A stretch of 64,000 nt of DNA from Novosphingobium guangzhouense (GTDB lineage: Bacteria; Pseudomonadota; Alphaproteobacteria; Sphingomonadales; Sphingomonadaceae). How positions within the stretch are numbered: position 1 is the first letter of the stretch; each line of letters begins with the position of its first letter. The DNA lies in assembly GCF_002896965.1 (NCBI RefSeq), contig NZ_LYMM01000062.1, positions 183,479 through 247,478 of the forward strand, given 5' to 3'. Positions 52,323-59,602 of the stretch are shown piece after piece. The translations under genes and the position numbers were made by a program. Below the pieces are notes generated by a model, which ran no database searches, was not told where the DNA came from, and was given only the letters and a program-made list of their open reading frames with translations.

Positions 52323-53702
52323 ATGGCTATCGAACTCCCCTCCCCGCCGAAAGTCGGCATGGTCAGCCTCGGCTGCCCCAAGGCGCTCGTCGATTCCGAG
52401 CGTATCCTCACCCGCCTGCGCGCAGACGGCTATGACATGAGCCCGGACTATTCCGGCGCCGATGTCGTGCTGGTCAACACGTGCGGCTTCCTTGATTCCG
52501 CGAAGGAAGAAAGCCTTGCCGCCATCGGCGAGGCGATCGCCGAGAATGGCCGCGTGATCGTGACCGGCTGCATGGGCAACGAGGCCGAAGTCATTCGCGC
52601 CAAGTTCCCGCAGGTTCTCGCGGTCACTGGCGCGCACCAGTACGAAGCGGTCGTGGAGGCGGTGCACGAAGCTGCGCCACCCGAACTCTCGCCTTATCTG
52701 GACCTGATTCCCCAGGCCTATGACGAAGCGGGCGTGAAGCTGACGCCGCGCCATTACGGCTATCTCAAGATTTCGGAAGGCTGCAATCACGCGTGCAGCT
52801 TCTGCATCATCCCTTCCCTGCGCGGCAAGCTGGCAAGCCGCCGCATCGATGCCGTGCTGCGCGAAGCCGAAAAGCTGGTGCAGGCCGGAACGCGCGAACT
52901 GCTGGTGATCAGCCAGGACACTTCGGCCTATGGCGTCGACGTGCGGCATGAAGAGCGCATGTGGAAGGACCACGCGGTCCGCACCCACATGACCGATCTT
53001 GCCCGCGAACTGGGCCAGCTAAAGGATGGACAGGGCCGCAAGCCGTGGGTGCGCCTGCACTACGTCTATCCCTATCCCCACGTCGACAACGTGATCCCGC
53101 TGATGGCAGAGGGGCTGATCACGCCCTACCTCGACATTCCGTTCCAGCATGCCGCACCCTCGGTGCTCAAGGCGATGAAGCGTCCGGCGAACGAGGCGAA
53201 GGTGCTCGACCGCATCCACAAGTGGCGCGAAATCTGCCCGGATATCGCGATCCGCTCCAGCTTCGTCGTCGGCTTCCCCGGCGAAACCGAAGCGGACTTC
53301 CAGTACCTGCTCGACTGGCTGGACGAAGCGCAGCTCGACCGCGTCGGCGCTTTCCGCTTCGAGCCGGTAGAGGGCGCCTCGGCCAACCACCTGCCCGATC
53401 CGGTGCCGGAAGAGGTCAAGGAAGAACGCTACCAGCGCATCATGGAAAAGACCGCCGCGATCAGCGCTGCAAAGCTGGCTGCCAAGGTCGGCCGCGTGCT
53501 GCCGGTGATCATCGACGAGGTCGGTGAAGCGGACGAAGACGGTGACGTCGGTGCAACCGGTCGCTCACAGGCGGACGCCCCCGAAATCGACGGAAACGTC
53601 TTCCTGCGCGCTGCCTCTGGCCTGCAAGTTGGTGATATCGTTGATGTTCTTGTCGAAGATGCCGATGAGCACGACCTTTACGGCGCCGTTTTGCAAAGTT
53701 GA
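52323..53702 (+). CDS. rimO: Ribosomal protein uS12 methylthiotransferase
   Basis: 459 residues. The N-terminal MTTase domain binds one [4Fe-4S] with C18, C54 and C83; the radical SAM domain carries C154, C158 and C161 (SEGCNHACSFC); a TRAM domain closes the protein (VFLRAASGLQVGDIVDVLVEDADEHDLYGAVL). It adds a methylthio group to Asp88 of ribosomal protein S12. The start MAIELPSPPKVGMVSLGCPKALVDSE fits RimO rather than MiaB. Confidence 0.95.
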   Translation: MAIELPSPPKVGMVSLGCPKALVDSERILTRLRADGYDMSPDYSGADVVLVNTCGFLDSAKEESLAAIGEAIAENGRVIVTGCMGNEAEVIRAKFPQVLAVTGAHQYEAVVEAVHEAAPPELSPYLDLIPQAYDEAGVKLTPRHYGYLKISEGCNHACSFCIIPSLRGKLASRRIDAVLREAEKLVQAGTRELLVISQDTSAYGVDVRHEERMWKDHAVRTHMTDLARELGQLKDGQGRKPWVRLHYVYPYPHVDNVIPLMAEGLITPYLDIPFQHAAPSVLKAMKRPANEAKVLDRIHKWREICPDIAIRSSFVVGFPGETEADFQYLLDWLDEAQLDRVGAFRFEPVEGASANHLPDPVPEEVKEERYQRIMEKTAAISAAKLAAKVGRVLPVIIDEVGEADEDGDVGATGRSQADAPEIDGNVFLRAASGLQVGDIVDVLVEDADEHDLYGAVLQS

Positions 53703-53725
53703 CGCACAGCGCACAGAGCGCGATC

Positions 53726-53862
53726 GTTGCAAGACATGCAACTATGATAGCGCTTTGCGCGTTTGCGGGAATCAGCTTCTCACAGCATATGGGGCGGGCC
53801 TTTCAGGCATCCTCTCCCAAAACTTCTACAGGGCTGGTCTTCGGACCGGCCCTTTCTTTTTG
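53726..53862 (+). ncRNA. Candidate small RNA, copy 1
   Basis: Downstream of rimO. It begins with a dyad GTTGCA-N5-TGCAAC (53726-53742), contains the motif GCGCGTTTGCGGG, and ends in a 68-base segment (53795-53862) identical to that at 54755-54822. The identical part has the unpaired pyrimidine-rich run CATCCTCTCCCAAAAC and a strong terminator. The 5' end is not defined, and it could be the processed 3' UTR of rimO. Confidence 0.45.
53830..53861 (+). terminator. Terminator of sRNA copy 1
   Basis: AGGGCTGGTC/GACCGGCCCT with a TTCG tetraloop, followed by TTCTTTTT. It also serves rimO. Confidence 0.92.
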
Positions 53863-53922
53863 AGCGCTCGCTATCTTGCCCGCCCACTTCGCACCCTCGG
53901 GCGATTGACGTTCCTGCGCACC

Positions 53923-53963
53923 GGTCCCTAAGCGCAGCGGATCACATCCGCGCCGAAGGGACC
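53923..53963 (+). promoter_or_regulatory. Leader hairpin masking the tenA ribosome-binding site
   Basis: Outer stem GGTCCCT (53923-53929) pairs with AGGGACC (53957-53963), inner stem GCGGAT (53937-53942) with ATCCGC (53946-53951) and a CAC loop. The 3' arm contains the only purine-rich Shine-Dalgarno candidate (AAGGGA), 5 to 12 bases before the tenA ATG. A TTGACG at 53905 could be the -35. Confidence 0.45.
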
Positions 53964-53968
53964 ATTCC

Positions 53969-54586
53969 ATGAGCTTCTGCCAATCCGTCTGGGAAGATGT
54001 CGCCCCGCTGCGCCGGGCCATCCTGAACCACCCCTTCCTTGCCGAACTCGCCGACGGTACGCTTCCGGCGGAAAGCTTCCGCCATTACATCGTCCAGGAC
54101 AGCCTCTATCTGGCCGAATATGCCCGCGCCCTTGCCCTTGCCGCCGCCCGCGCACCGACCGCCAGCGGCCGGCTGGAATTTTCGGATGGCGCCAAAGTTG
54201 CCGTGCAGGTCGAAGAAGCATTGCACCAGGCCTTCTTCACCCAGTTCGGCGTCACTGCGGAACTTGCGGCAGCTAGCGAACCGACCCCTGCGTGCCTCGG
54301 TTACACCAGCTACCTTTCGGCCCTTGCGGCAACGCGCAGCTACGAGGAACTGATCGCGGGCATTCTCCCCTGCTTCTGGGTCTATTGGGAAGTCGGCTGC
54401 GACGTGAAGCCCCGTGCGGCATCGCCCAACCCTTACGCCGCCTGGATCGATACATACGCTGCCCCGGCATTCGGGGAAGCCACCGACCGCGTGCGCGCGC
54501 TCGTCGACGAAGCGGCTGAGAATGCCACAGCCGCCACCCGAGCAGCCATGGCCACCGCCTTTCGCAACGCCACTCGCTTCGAATAG
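53969..54586 (+). CDS. tenA: TenA/thiaminase II family protein
   Basis: 205 residues. The catalytic Cys is C135 (ILPCFWVYWEVG), D44 lies in FRHYIVQDSLYL, and the final residue is E205, each matching positions in B. subtilis TenA. It hydrolyses aminopyrimidine thiamin breakdown products or thiamin itself, salvaging HMP. No THI-box was found upstream; instead there is the leader hairpin. It stands between two copies of a candidate small RNA. Confidence 0.9.
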   Translation: MSFCQSVWEDVAPLRRAILNHPFLAELADGTLPAESFRHYIVQDSLYLAEYARALALAAARAPTASGRLEFSDGAKVAVQVEEALHQAFFTQFGVTAELAAASEPTPACLGYTSYLSALAATRSYEELIAGILPCFWVYWEVGCDVKPRAASPNPYAAWIDTYAAPAFGEATDRVRALVDEAAENATAATRAAMATAFRNATRFE

Positions 54587-54685
54587 ATGTTCTGGGATTC
54601 CGCCTATCGCCGGGAAAGCTGGCCGATCTGACTTCACTGAACGACAGGCGCCGAAAACCGCAGTTTCACGAACTGCATCGGACTA

Positions 54686-54822
54686 GTTGCATTCCTTGCA
54701 ACATTGCTCAATCTTTTCGCATTTGCAGCAAAGGCCGCTCTCGGACATAAGGATCGGGCCTTTCAGGCATCCTCTCCCAAAACTTCTACAGGGCTGGTCT
54801 TCGGACCGGCCCTTTCTTTTTG
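54686..54822 (+). ncRNA. Candidate small RNA, copy 2
   Basis: Homologous to the element at 53726-53862 without gaps, offset exactly 960 bp. The dyad GTTGCA-N5-TGCAAC (54686-54702) is kept although its 5-base loop is entirely different (TTCCT against AGACA). TCGCATTTGCAGC stands at the same place as in copy 1, and the last 68 bases are identical. It follows tenA by 99 bp, in an otherwise gene-free 319-bp gap before the CinA-type gene. Confidence 0.45.
54790..54821 (+). terminator. Terminator of sRNA copy 2
   Basis: Same hairpin and U-tract as at 53830-53861; ends tenA or the candidate small RNA. Confidence 0.9.
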
Positions 54823-54905
54823 CAGCGGTCCTTTCTTTTTCGCGCCGCACGGCAGGCAAGCGACACCCCTAGCCCCGCTCGCACATTTGCCCTAGCGATA
54901 CCGCC

Positions 54906-55667
54906 ATGGCTTCCCCGCAGCGAATCTTCACCGCCGCCCTTGTCGTCATCGGCGACGAAATCCTTTCAGGCCGCACGCACGACAAGAACATCGCGCAAGT
55001 CGCCACCTGGCTGCAAATTCAAGGCATCCGCCTGAAGGAAGTCCGCGTCGTCGCAGACGAAACCCCTGCTATCGTCGAAGCGGTAAACACGCTGCGCGCG
55101 CGCAACGACTATTGCTTCACCACCGGCGGCATCGGCCCCACGCATGACGATATCACCGTCGATGCCATCGCAGAGGCGCTGGGCGTTCCGGTGATAGTCC
55201 ACCCCGAAGCACGAGAAATCCTCGAAGGCTACTACGAGACGCGCGGCGGCCTTACCGAAGCGCGCCTGCGCATGGCCCGCACCCCCGAAGGCGCCAGCCT
55301 GATCCCCAACCGCTACACGGGCGCCCCCGGCATCCGCTGCGGCAACGTGTTCATCATGGCAGGCGTGCCCAGCATCACTGCGGGTATGCTTGATGCACTC
55401 TCGGGCGAACTGGAAGGCGGGGCGCCGCTGCTGTCGGAAACGGTCGGTTGCTGGGTTGGCGAAAGTGAGGTCGCCGAATTGCTGCGCCAGACCGAAAAGA
55501 CCTTCGAGAGCTGTCAGATCGGCTCCTATCCGTTCTGGGCCGAGGGGCGCACCGGCGCCAACTTCGTGATCCGCTCGGTCAGTGCCGGGGATCTGGCCGC
55601 CTGCACCCGCGCGCTGGTCGATGGCCTGTCCGCCATGGGGCGCCCTGCCGTGCCCGGCGGTATTTGA
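54906..55667 (+). CDS. CinA-type molybdopterin-binding domain protein
   Basis: 253 residues: the MoaB/Mog-like domain of CinA with ALVVIGDEILSGRTHDKNIAQVATWL and FTTGGIGPTHDDITVDAIAEALG. It has no C-terminal CinA amidase domain (a complete CinA is over 400 residues). CinA-type proteins act on ADP-ribose or NMN-related compounds; stand-alone versions are uncharacterised. It overlaps closely with the next gene (GTG 2 bp after the stop). Confidence 0.88.
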   Translation: MASPQRIFTAALVVIGDEILSGRTHDKNIAQVATWLQIQGIRLKEVRVVADETPAIVEAVNTLRARNDYCFTTGGIGPTHDDITVDAIAEALGVPVIVHPEAREILEGYYETRGGLTEARLRMARTPEGASLIPNRYTGAPGIRCGNVFIMAGVPSITAGMLDALSGELEGGAPLLSETVGCWVGESEVAELLRQTEKTFESCQIGSYPFWAEGRTGANFVIRSVSAGDLAACTRALVDGLSAMGRPAVPGGI

Positions 55668-55668
55668 T

Positions 55669-56220
55669 GTGGCACTTGATCTTGCCGCGCTTGCCGTGAT
55701 GGCCTCCGCAACGTCGCCAGCAATGCCCGCACCCACCCTTGAAGAGTTCGAAGCCGTCCTGCGCCGCCATGACAGCGCCACGCTGGCGCTGGAAGAATGG
55801 TGCGCGCTGCGTGGGTTCGCCGAACCCGCGCGGGTGACGGCCGAGACCTTGCCTCCTGTCCGCGATGGCATGCCGGCGGCAGACATCCGCGCCCGCCTCG
55901 CGCTGGTGGGCGAGGAAACCGTGGCGATGCGCCATGTCCGCCTGAGCTGCGGCAGGCATGTCCTGTCCGAAGCCTGGAACTGGTACGTGCCTGCGCGCCT
56001 CAGCGCCGCCATGAACGATGCCCTCGCATCCAGCGACACCCCGTTCGGCAAAGTCGTCGCCCCGCTGCACTTCCGCCGCAAGCCGCTCGCCACCCTGGCC
56101 GGACCGGCGCAGAACTGCCCGCCCGAGACGATCTCCACGCATCAGGCGATGCTAGTCCTGCCGGACGGACGCCCGCTGGCCTATCTGGTGGAATGCTATA
56201 CGGCGGCGAACTTGCGCTGA
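55669..56220 (+). CDS. UbiC-like (chorismate lyase-fold) protein
   Basis: 183 residues from GTG 55669 (GGCGG 8 bases upstream); ATG 55699 is an alternative. The core SCGRHVLSEAWNWYVPARLSAAMNDALASSDTPFGKVVAPLHFRRKPL resembles the chorismate pyruvate-lyase fold in which a bound aromatic acid is gripped by an Arg and a Glu (here VECY near the end). Sequence is too diverged to claim chorismate lyase activity. It is coupled to the CinA-type gene. Confidence 0.55.
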   Translation: MALDLAALAVMASATSPAMPAPTLEEFEAVLRRHDSATLALEEWCALRGFAEPARVTAETLPPVRDGMPAADIRARLALVGEETVAMRHVRLSCGRHVLSEAWNWYVPARLSAAMNDALASSDTPFGKVVAPLHFRRKPLATLAGPAQNCPPETISTHQAMLVLPDGRPLAYLVECYTAANLR

Positions 56221-56232
56221 CGACGTAAGGGC

Positions 56233-57081
56233 CTACGCGGCGACCGCCTCTGTCCCCGCGATCGAAGTGCGGTGCATCATGCGGCCGGTGGATTTGTCGT
56301 AAGGGATCGCCCGGTGCATCGCGCCGGTGTTGTCCCAGATTACGAAGTCGCCCTTCGTCCACTTGTGCCGCAGCGAAAACGCAGGCTGCGCCGCCCATTC
56401 CTGCAGACGGATGAGCATCGCGCGGCCTGCGGGCACTTCCATGCCGACGATATGGTCCGCAGTCGTACCGATCACCATCGACTTGCGCCCCGATTCGTGC
56501 GTCCAGACCAGCGGATGCTCCTTGACCAGCCCGATGCCCAGCACCTTCTCGCGGTGCTTTTCCGGAATGGCATCAGCGATCGGCGACAGGCTGGCGCGCA
56601 CCGAATGGACCGCCTTCAGCCCTTCAAGCGCCTGCTTTTCGTCATCGGGAAGACCTTCGTAAGCGGCGTAAGTGCTGGCGAACTCCGTCTCCCCGCCCTT
56701 GTCGGGGGCGATGCGGCATGACAGCAGCGTCGCGAAGGGCGGCGGCATGTCTACGGTGATGCCGTCCATGTGCCAGAAGAAGGTCCCCAGCACATATTCC
56801 GGCTGCGGGTTGATCTTTTCGTCCAGAGTGACCTGGTAGACGTCTTCGTCGTTGCTCTGGACATTGTTGCGCGCGGTCAGGCGCACCTTGTCACCCATCG
56901 CTCCGGTGATGGCGAGCTGTTCGGCGTCGGTCAGGTCCACCTCGGGGAAGACGAGCACGGTACGCTCTTCCACCTTGGCGCGAATCTGGCGAGCCGCTTC
57001 CGGAGTGAAAAGGTCTTCGCGATCGTCCCAGAGCACGCGCGAACCGATGAATTCCTTGATGTCTTCGAAGCGGATAGCCAT
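56233..57081 (-). CDS. TauD/TfdA family Fe(II)/2-oxoglutarate dioxygenase
   Basis: 282 residues from ATG 57081. The iron ligands are HxD (FFWHMDGIT) and the distal His in NTGAMHRAIPYD, with the 2-oxoglutarate Arg in GRMMHRTSI. TauD releases sulfite from taurine; TfdA acts on herbicides; many relatives have unknown substrates. No sulfonate transporter is nearby. It is convergent with the UbiC-like gene (12 bp apart). Confidence 0.9.
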   Translation of the reverse strand: MAIRFEDIKEFIGSRVLWDDREDLFTPEAARQIRAKVEERTVLVFPEVDLTDAEQLAITGAMGDKVRLTARNNVQSNDEDVYQVTLDEKINPQPEYVLGTFFWHMDGITVDMPPPFATLLSCRIAPDKGGETEFASTYAAYEGLPDDEKQALEGLKAVHSVRASLSPIADAIPEKHREKVLGIGLVKEHPLVWTHESGRKSMVIGTTADHIVGMEVPAGRAMLIRLQEWAAQPAFSLRHKWTKGDFVIWDNTGAMHRAIPYDKSTGRMMHRTSIAGTEAVAA

Positions 57082-57194
57082 CTGGCCGTCTCTCCCGGCG
57101 TTATGCTGAACATGTGTACAGCGCGCTGATACACCCGATGCTTCCGGGCGTAAACGGGATTGCGAACACACCGCCGGGGCGGACAGCCGCCACC

Positions 57195-57230
57195 CAAAAG
57201 AAAAGGCCGGGAGGTTTCCCTCCCGGCCCT
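57195..57230 (-). terminator. rplA terminator
   Basis: On the minus strand GGCCGGGAGG/CCTCCCGGCC, GAAA loop, then TTTTCTTTT, 29 bp past the rplA stop. Confidence 0.93.
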
Positions 57231-57258
57231 TCTTGTCCGTGGACGTCAGCGCGAGAAA

Positions 57259-57957
57259 TCAGGCGCCGGCGATCTCGGTGGTGTCGATCTTGAGGCCCGG
57301 TCCCATCGAGGACGAGAGCGAGATCTTGCGGACGTACTTGCCCTTGGCACCCGACGGCTTCGCCTTGACGATGGCGTCGACGAAAGCCGAGAAGTTCGTC
57401 TTCAGGTCAGCGTCCGAGAACGACATCTTGCCGATGCCGGCGTGGATGATGCCCTGCTTTTCGACGCGGAACTCGATCTGGCCGCCCTTGGCGTCCTTCA
57501 CGGCCTGCGTCACGTTCGGGGTGACGGTGCCCAGCTTCGGGTTCGGCATCAGGCCCTTGGGGCCCAGCAGCTTGCCGAGACGGCCGACGACGCCCATCAT
57601 GTCCGGGGTGGCGATGACGCGGTCGTAGTCGAGGTTGCCGGCCTGCATGTCTTCCATGAGGTCTTCGGCGCCAACCTTGTCGGCACCGGCGGCAAGAGCT
57701 TCGGCAGCCTTGTCACCCTTGGCGAACACGGCGACCTTGACGGTCTTGCCGGTGCCTGCGGGCAGCGAAACCATGCCACGGACCATCTGGTCTGCGTGAC
57801 GCGGATCGACGCCGAGGTTCATCGCGACTTCGACGGTTTCGTCGAACTTGGCGGTCTTGAGGTCACGAAGGGTCTGCAGCGCTTCGTCAACGCCGTAGAG
57901 CTTCATGTTGTCGCCGAGCTTGGCAGCCAGGGCCTTCTGGTTCTTGGTCTGCTTCAT
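57259..57957 (-). CDS. rplA: 50S ribosomal protein L1
   Basis: 232 residues, normal length. L1 signatures: VEVAMNLGVDPRHADQMVRG and GKLLGPKGLMPNPKLGTVT. It binds 23S rRNA at the L1 stalk and usually represses its own operon. It follows rplK by 4 bp. A terminator directly downstream shows that rplJ-rplL-rpoB is not joined here. Confidence 0.98.
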   Translation of the reverse strand: MKQTKNQKALAAKLGDNMKLYGVDEALQTLRDLKTAKFDETVEVAMNLGVDPRHADQMVRGMVSLPAGTGKTVKVAVFAKGDKAAEALAAGADKVGAEDLMEDMQAGNLDYDRVIATPDMMGVVGRLGKLLGPKGLMPNPKLGTVTPNVTQAVKDAKGGQIEFRVEKQGIIHAGIGKMSFSDADLKTNFSAFVDAIVKAKPSGAKGKYVRKISLSSSMGPGLKIDTTEIAGA

Positions 57958-57961
57958 GGCT

Positions 57962-58393
57962 TCAGCCCTCCACCACTTCGAGGCCCATCGCGCGAGCGGA
58001 GCCTTCGATGATCTTCGTTGCGGCCTCGATGTCGTTGGCATTGAGGTCAGCCATCTTGACCTGAGCGATCTCGGACAGCTTCGAACGCGCGATCTTGCCG
58101 GCGGAAATCTTGCCCGGCTCCTTCGAGCCCGACTTCAGACCAGCGGCCTTCTTGATGAGGAAGGTGGCCGGCGGCGTCTTCGTCACGAAGGTGAAGCTGC
58201 GGTCGGCGTAGACGGTGATGATGGTCGGGATCGGCATGCCGTTCTCGAGTTCCTGCGTGGCGGCATTGAACGCCTTGCAGAATTCCATGATGTTCACGCC
58301 GCGCTGACCCAGCGCCGGACCGATCGGCGGCGACGGGTTGGCCTTGCCTGCAGGAACCTGCAGCTTGATGTAACCAGTAATCTTCTTGGCCAT
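57962..58393 (-). CDS. rplK: 50S ribosomal protein L11
   Basis: 143 residues. MAKKITGYIKLQVPAGKANPSPPIGPALGQRGVNIMEFCKAF-type start and DLNANDIEAATKIIEGSARAMGL end. AAGGAG lies 8 bases before ATG 58393. It forms the GTPase-associated centre and is needed for RelA activation. Confidence 0.98.
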   Translation of the reverse strand: MAKKITGYIKLQVPAGKANPSPPIGPALGQRGVNIMEFCKAFNAATQELENGMPIPTIITVYADRSFTFVTKTPPATFLIKKAAGLKSGSKEPGKISAGKIARSKLSEIAQVKMADLNANDIEAATKIIEGSARAMGLEVVEG

Positions 58394-58711
58394 GGGGCCG
58401 CTCCTTTTCACACTGTCGCCCCGGTTTCCCGAGGCTCATGTCTAGCGGTTTTGGCGGGCCGCCGTGTGAGCAGCGTCCCTCCCGCAGGGAATCGGTGACG
58501 GCAAGCCGCCTGTCCGAAGTGCGCGCCCCTATACCAAACCCGACCGAAAGGAAAGGGCCCGTTTCATACGCGGAGTTCACGCAGGCATGATGGCCCGCCA
58601 CGTAGCGCGCATCGGCGGTAAATCCCGTTTCCCCGAACGCAAAACGCCCCGCACTTCGGCGGGGCGTTTCGTATCGATCGGTCGGGAGAAGCTCCGCAAC
58701 CGATGCAAATC
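58394..58711. other. Intergenic region between nusG and rplK
   Basis: 318 bp with no credible gene. It contains the nusG terminator at its right and must contain the rplK promoter. A purine-rich run (GACCGAAAGGAAAGGGCCCG) near 58540-58561 is unexplained. Confidence 0.6.
58638..58670 (-). terminator. nusG terminator
   Basis: On the minus strand ACGCCCCGC/GCGGGGCGT around CGAAGT, then TTTGCG. It ends secE-nusG before the separate rplK-rplA unit. Confidence 0.85.
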
Positions 58712-59248
58712 TTACTTGCTGAGTTCGACGTGCTCGAATTCCAGCTCCACCGGGGTAGCGCGGCCGAAGATGGAAACTGCAACCTTGACGCGGTTCTTGT
58801 CGAAATCGAGTTCTTCGACGATGCCGTTGAAGCTTGCGAACGGACCGTCGAGCACCTTGACCGAATCGCCGATCTCGTAATCGATGTTGACGGTCTTGCG
58901 CGGCGCGGCGGCGGCGGCTTCGGCAGCGCCGAAGTAGCGTGCGGCCTCGCTCTCGCTGATGGCCTGGGGCTTGCCGTTGGCGCCCAGGAAGCCGGTGACC
59001 TTCGGGGTGTTCTTGACGAGGTGGTAGACGTCGTCGTTCAGCGTCAGCTTGGCAAGGACGTAGCCGGGCATCGTCTTGCGTTCGGTCTGCACCTTCTTGC
59101 CGCGCTTTACTTCGGTCACGGTTTCGGAAGGAACCTGCACGTCCTCGACGAGCTGGGAAAGACCGATGCGCTCTGCCTCTGTGATGATGGCTTCCTTAAC
59201 CTTGCTCTCGAAGCCGGAGTAGGCGTGGATGATGTACCAGCGGGCCAT
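58712..59248 (-). CDS. nusG: Transcription termination/antitermination protein NusG
   Basis: 178 residues. The NGN domain starts MARWYIIHAYSGFESKVKEAI and the KOW motif lies in DYEIGDSVKVLDGPFASFNGIVEE. It links RNA polymerase to Rho and to ribosomes. GAGAG lies upstream of ATG 59248. It is preceded by secE in the conserved order. Confidence 0.97.
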   Translation of the reverse strand: MARWYIIHAYSGFESKVKEAIITEAERIGLSQLVEDVQVPSETVTEVKRGKKVQTERKTMPGYVLAKLTLNDDVYHLVKNTPKVTGFLGANGKPQAISESEAARYFGAAEAAAAAPRKTVNIDYEIGDSVKVLDGPFASFNGIVEELDFDKNRVKVAVSIFGRATPVELEFEHVELSK

Positions 59249-59276
59249 GTTGTCTCTCAGTCCTGTATTCTGGCGA

Positions 59277-59471
59277 TCAAAGGGCGTTCAGCAGCGAGCT
59301 GACGATCCAGCCGAACAGCGCGTCGATGCCCAGGAAGAACACCGCCAGCAGCACCGTCATCAGGCCGACGAAGATCGCGGTGGTGACCGTCTCCTGGCGC
59401 GAGGGCCAGTGGATCTTGCGCGTTTCCGCCTGGACCTGGCGCATGAATTCGCCGGGGGTGATCTTGGCCAT
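59277..59471 (-). CDS. secE: Preprotein translocase subunit SecE
   Basis: 64 residues with the short single-helix form: MAKITPGEFMRQVQAETRKIHWPSRQE then the membrane helix AIFVGLMTVLLAVFFLGIDALFGW. It clamps SecY in the translocon. It is cotranscribed with nusG. Confidence 0.95.
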   Translation of the reverse strand: MAKITPGEFMRQVQAETRKIHWPSRQETVTTAIFVGLMTVLLAVFFLGIDALFGWIVSSLLNAL

Positions 59472-59602
59472 CTTACGTCGCTCTCTAGCTATGCCGCATT
59501 TGTCGCGGAAAATTCTGCGATTCTTCCGCCTAGGGGCCATCGCCGCCCCGGCCGAGGCCGGGAGGGGCTGATGAAGTCCGCCTGTCGGGAGGAGACGGGG
59601 AT

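Noticed and set aside
53863..53968. TPP (THI-box) riboswitch before tenA
   Set aside because: The conserved CUGAGA core and the 3' ACCUGA-type element are absent.
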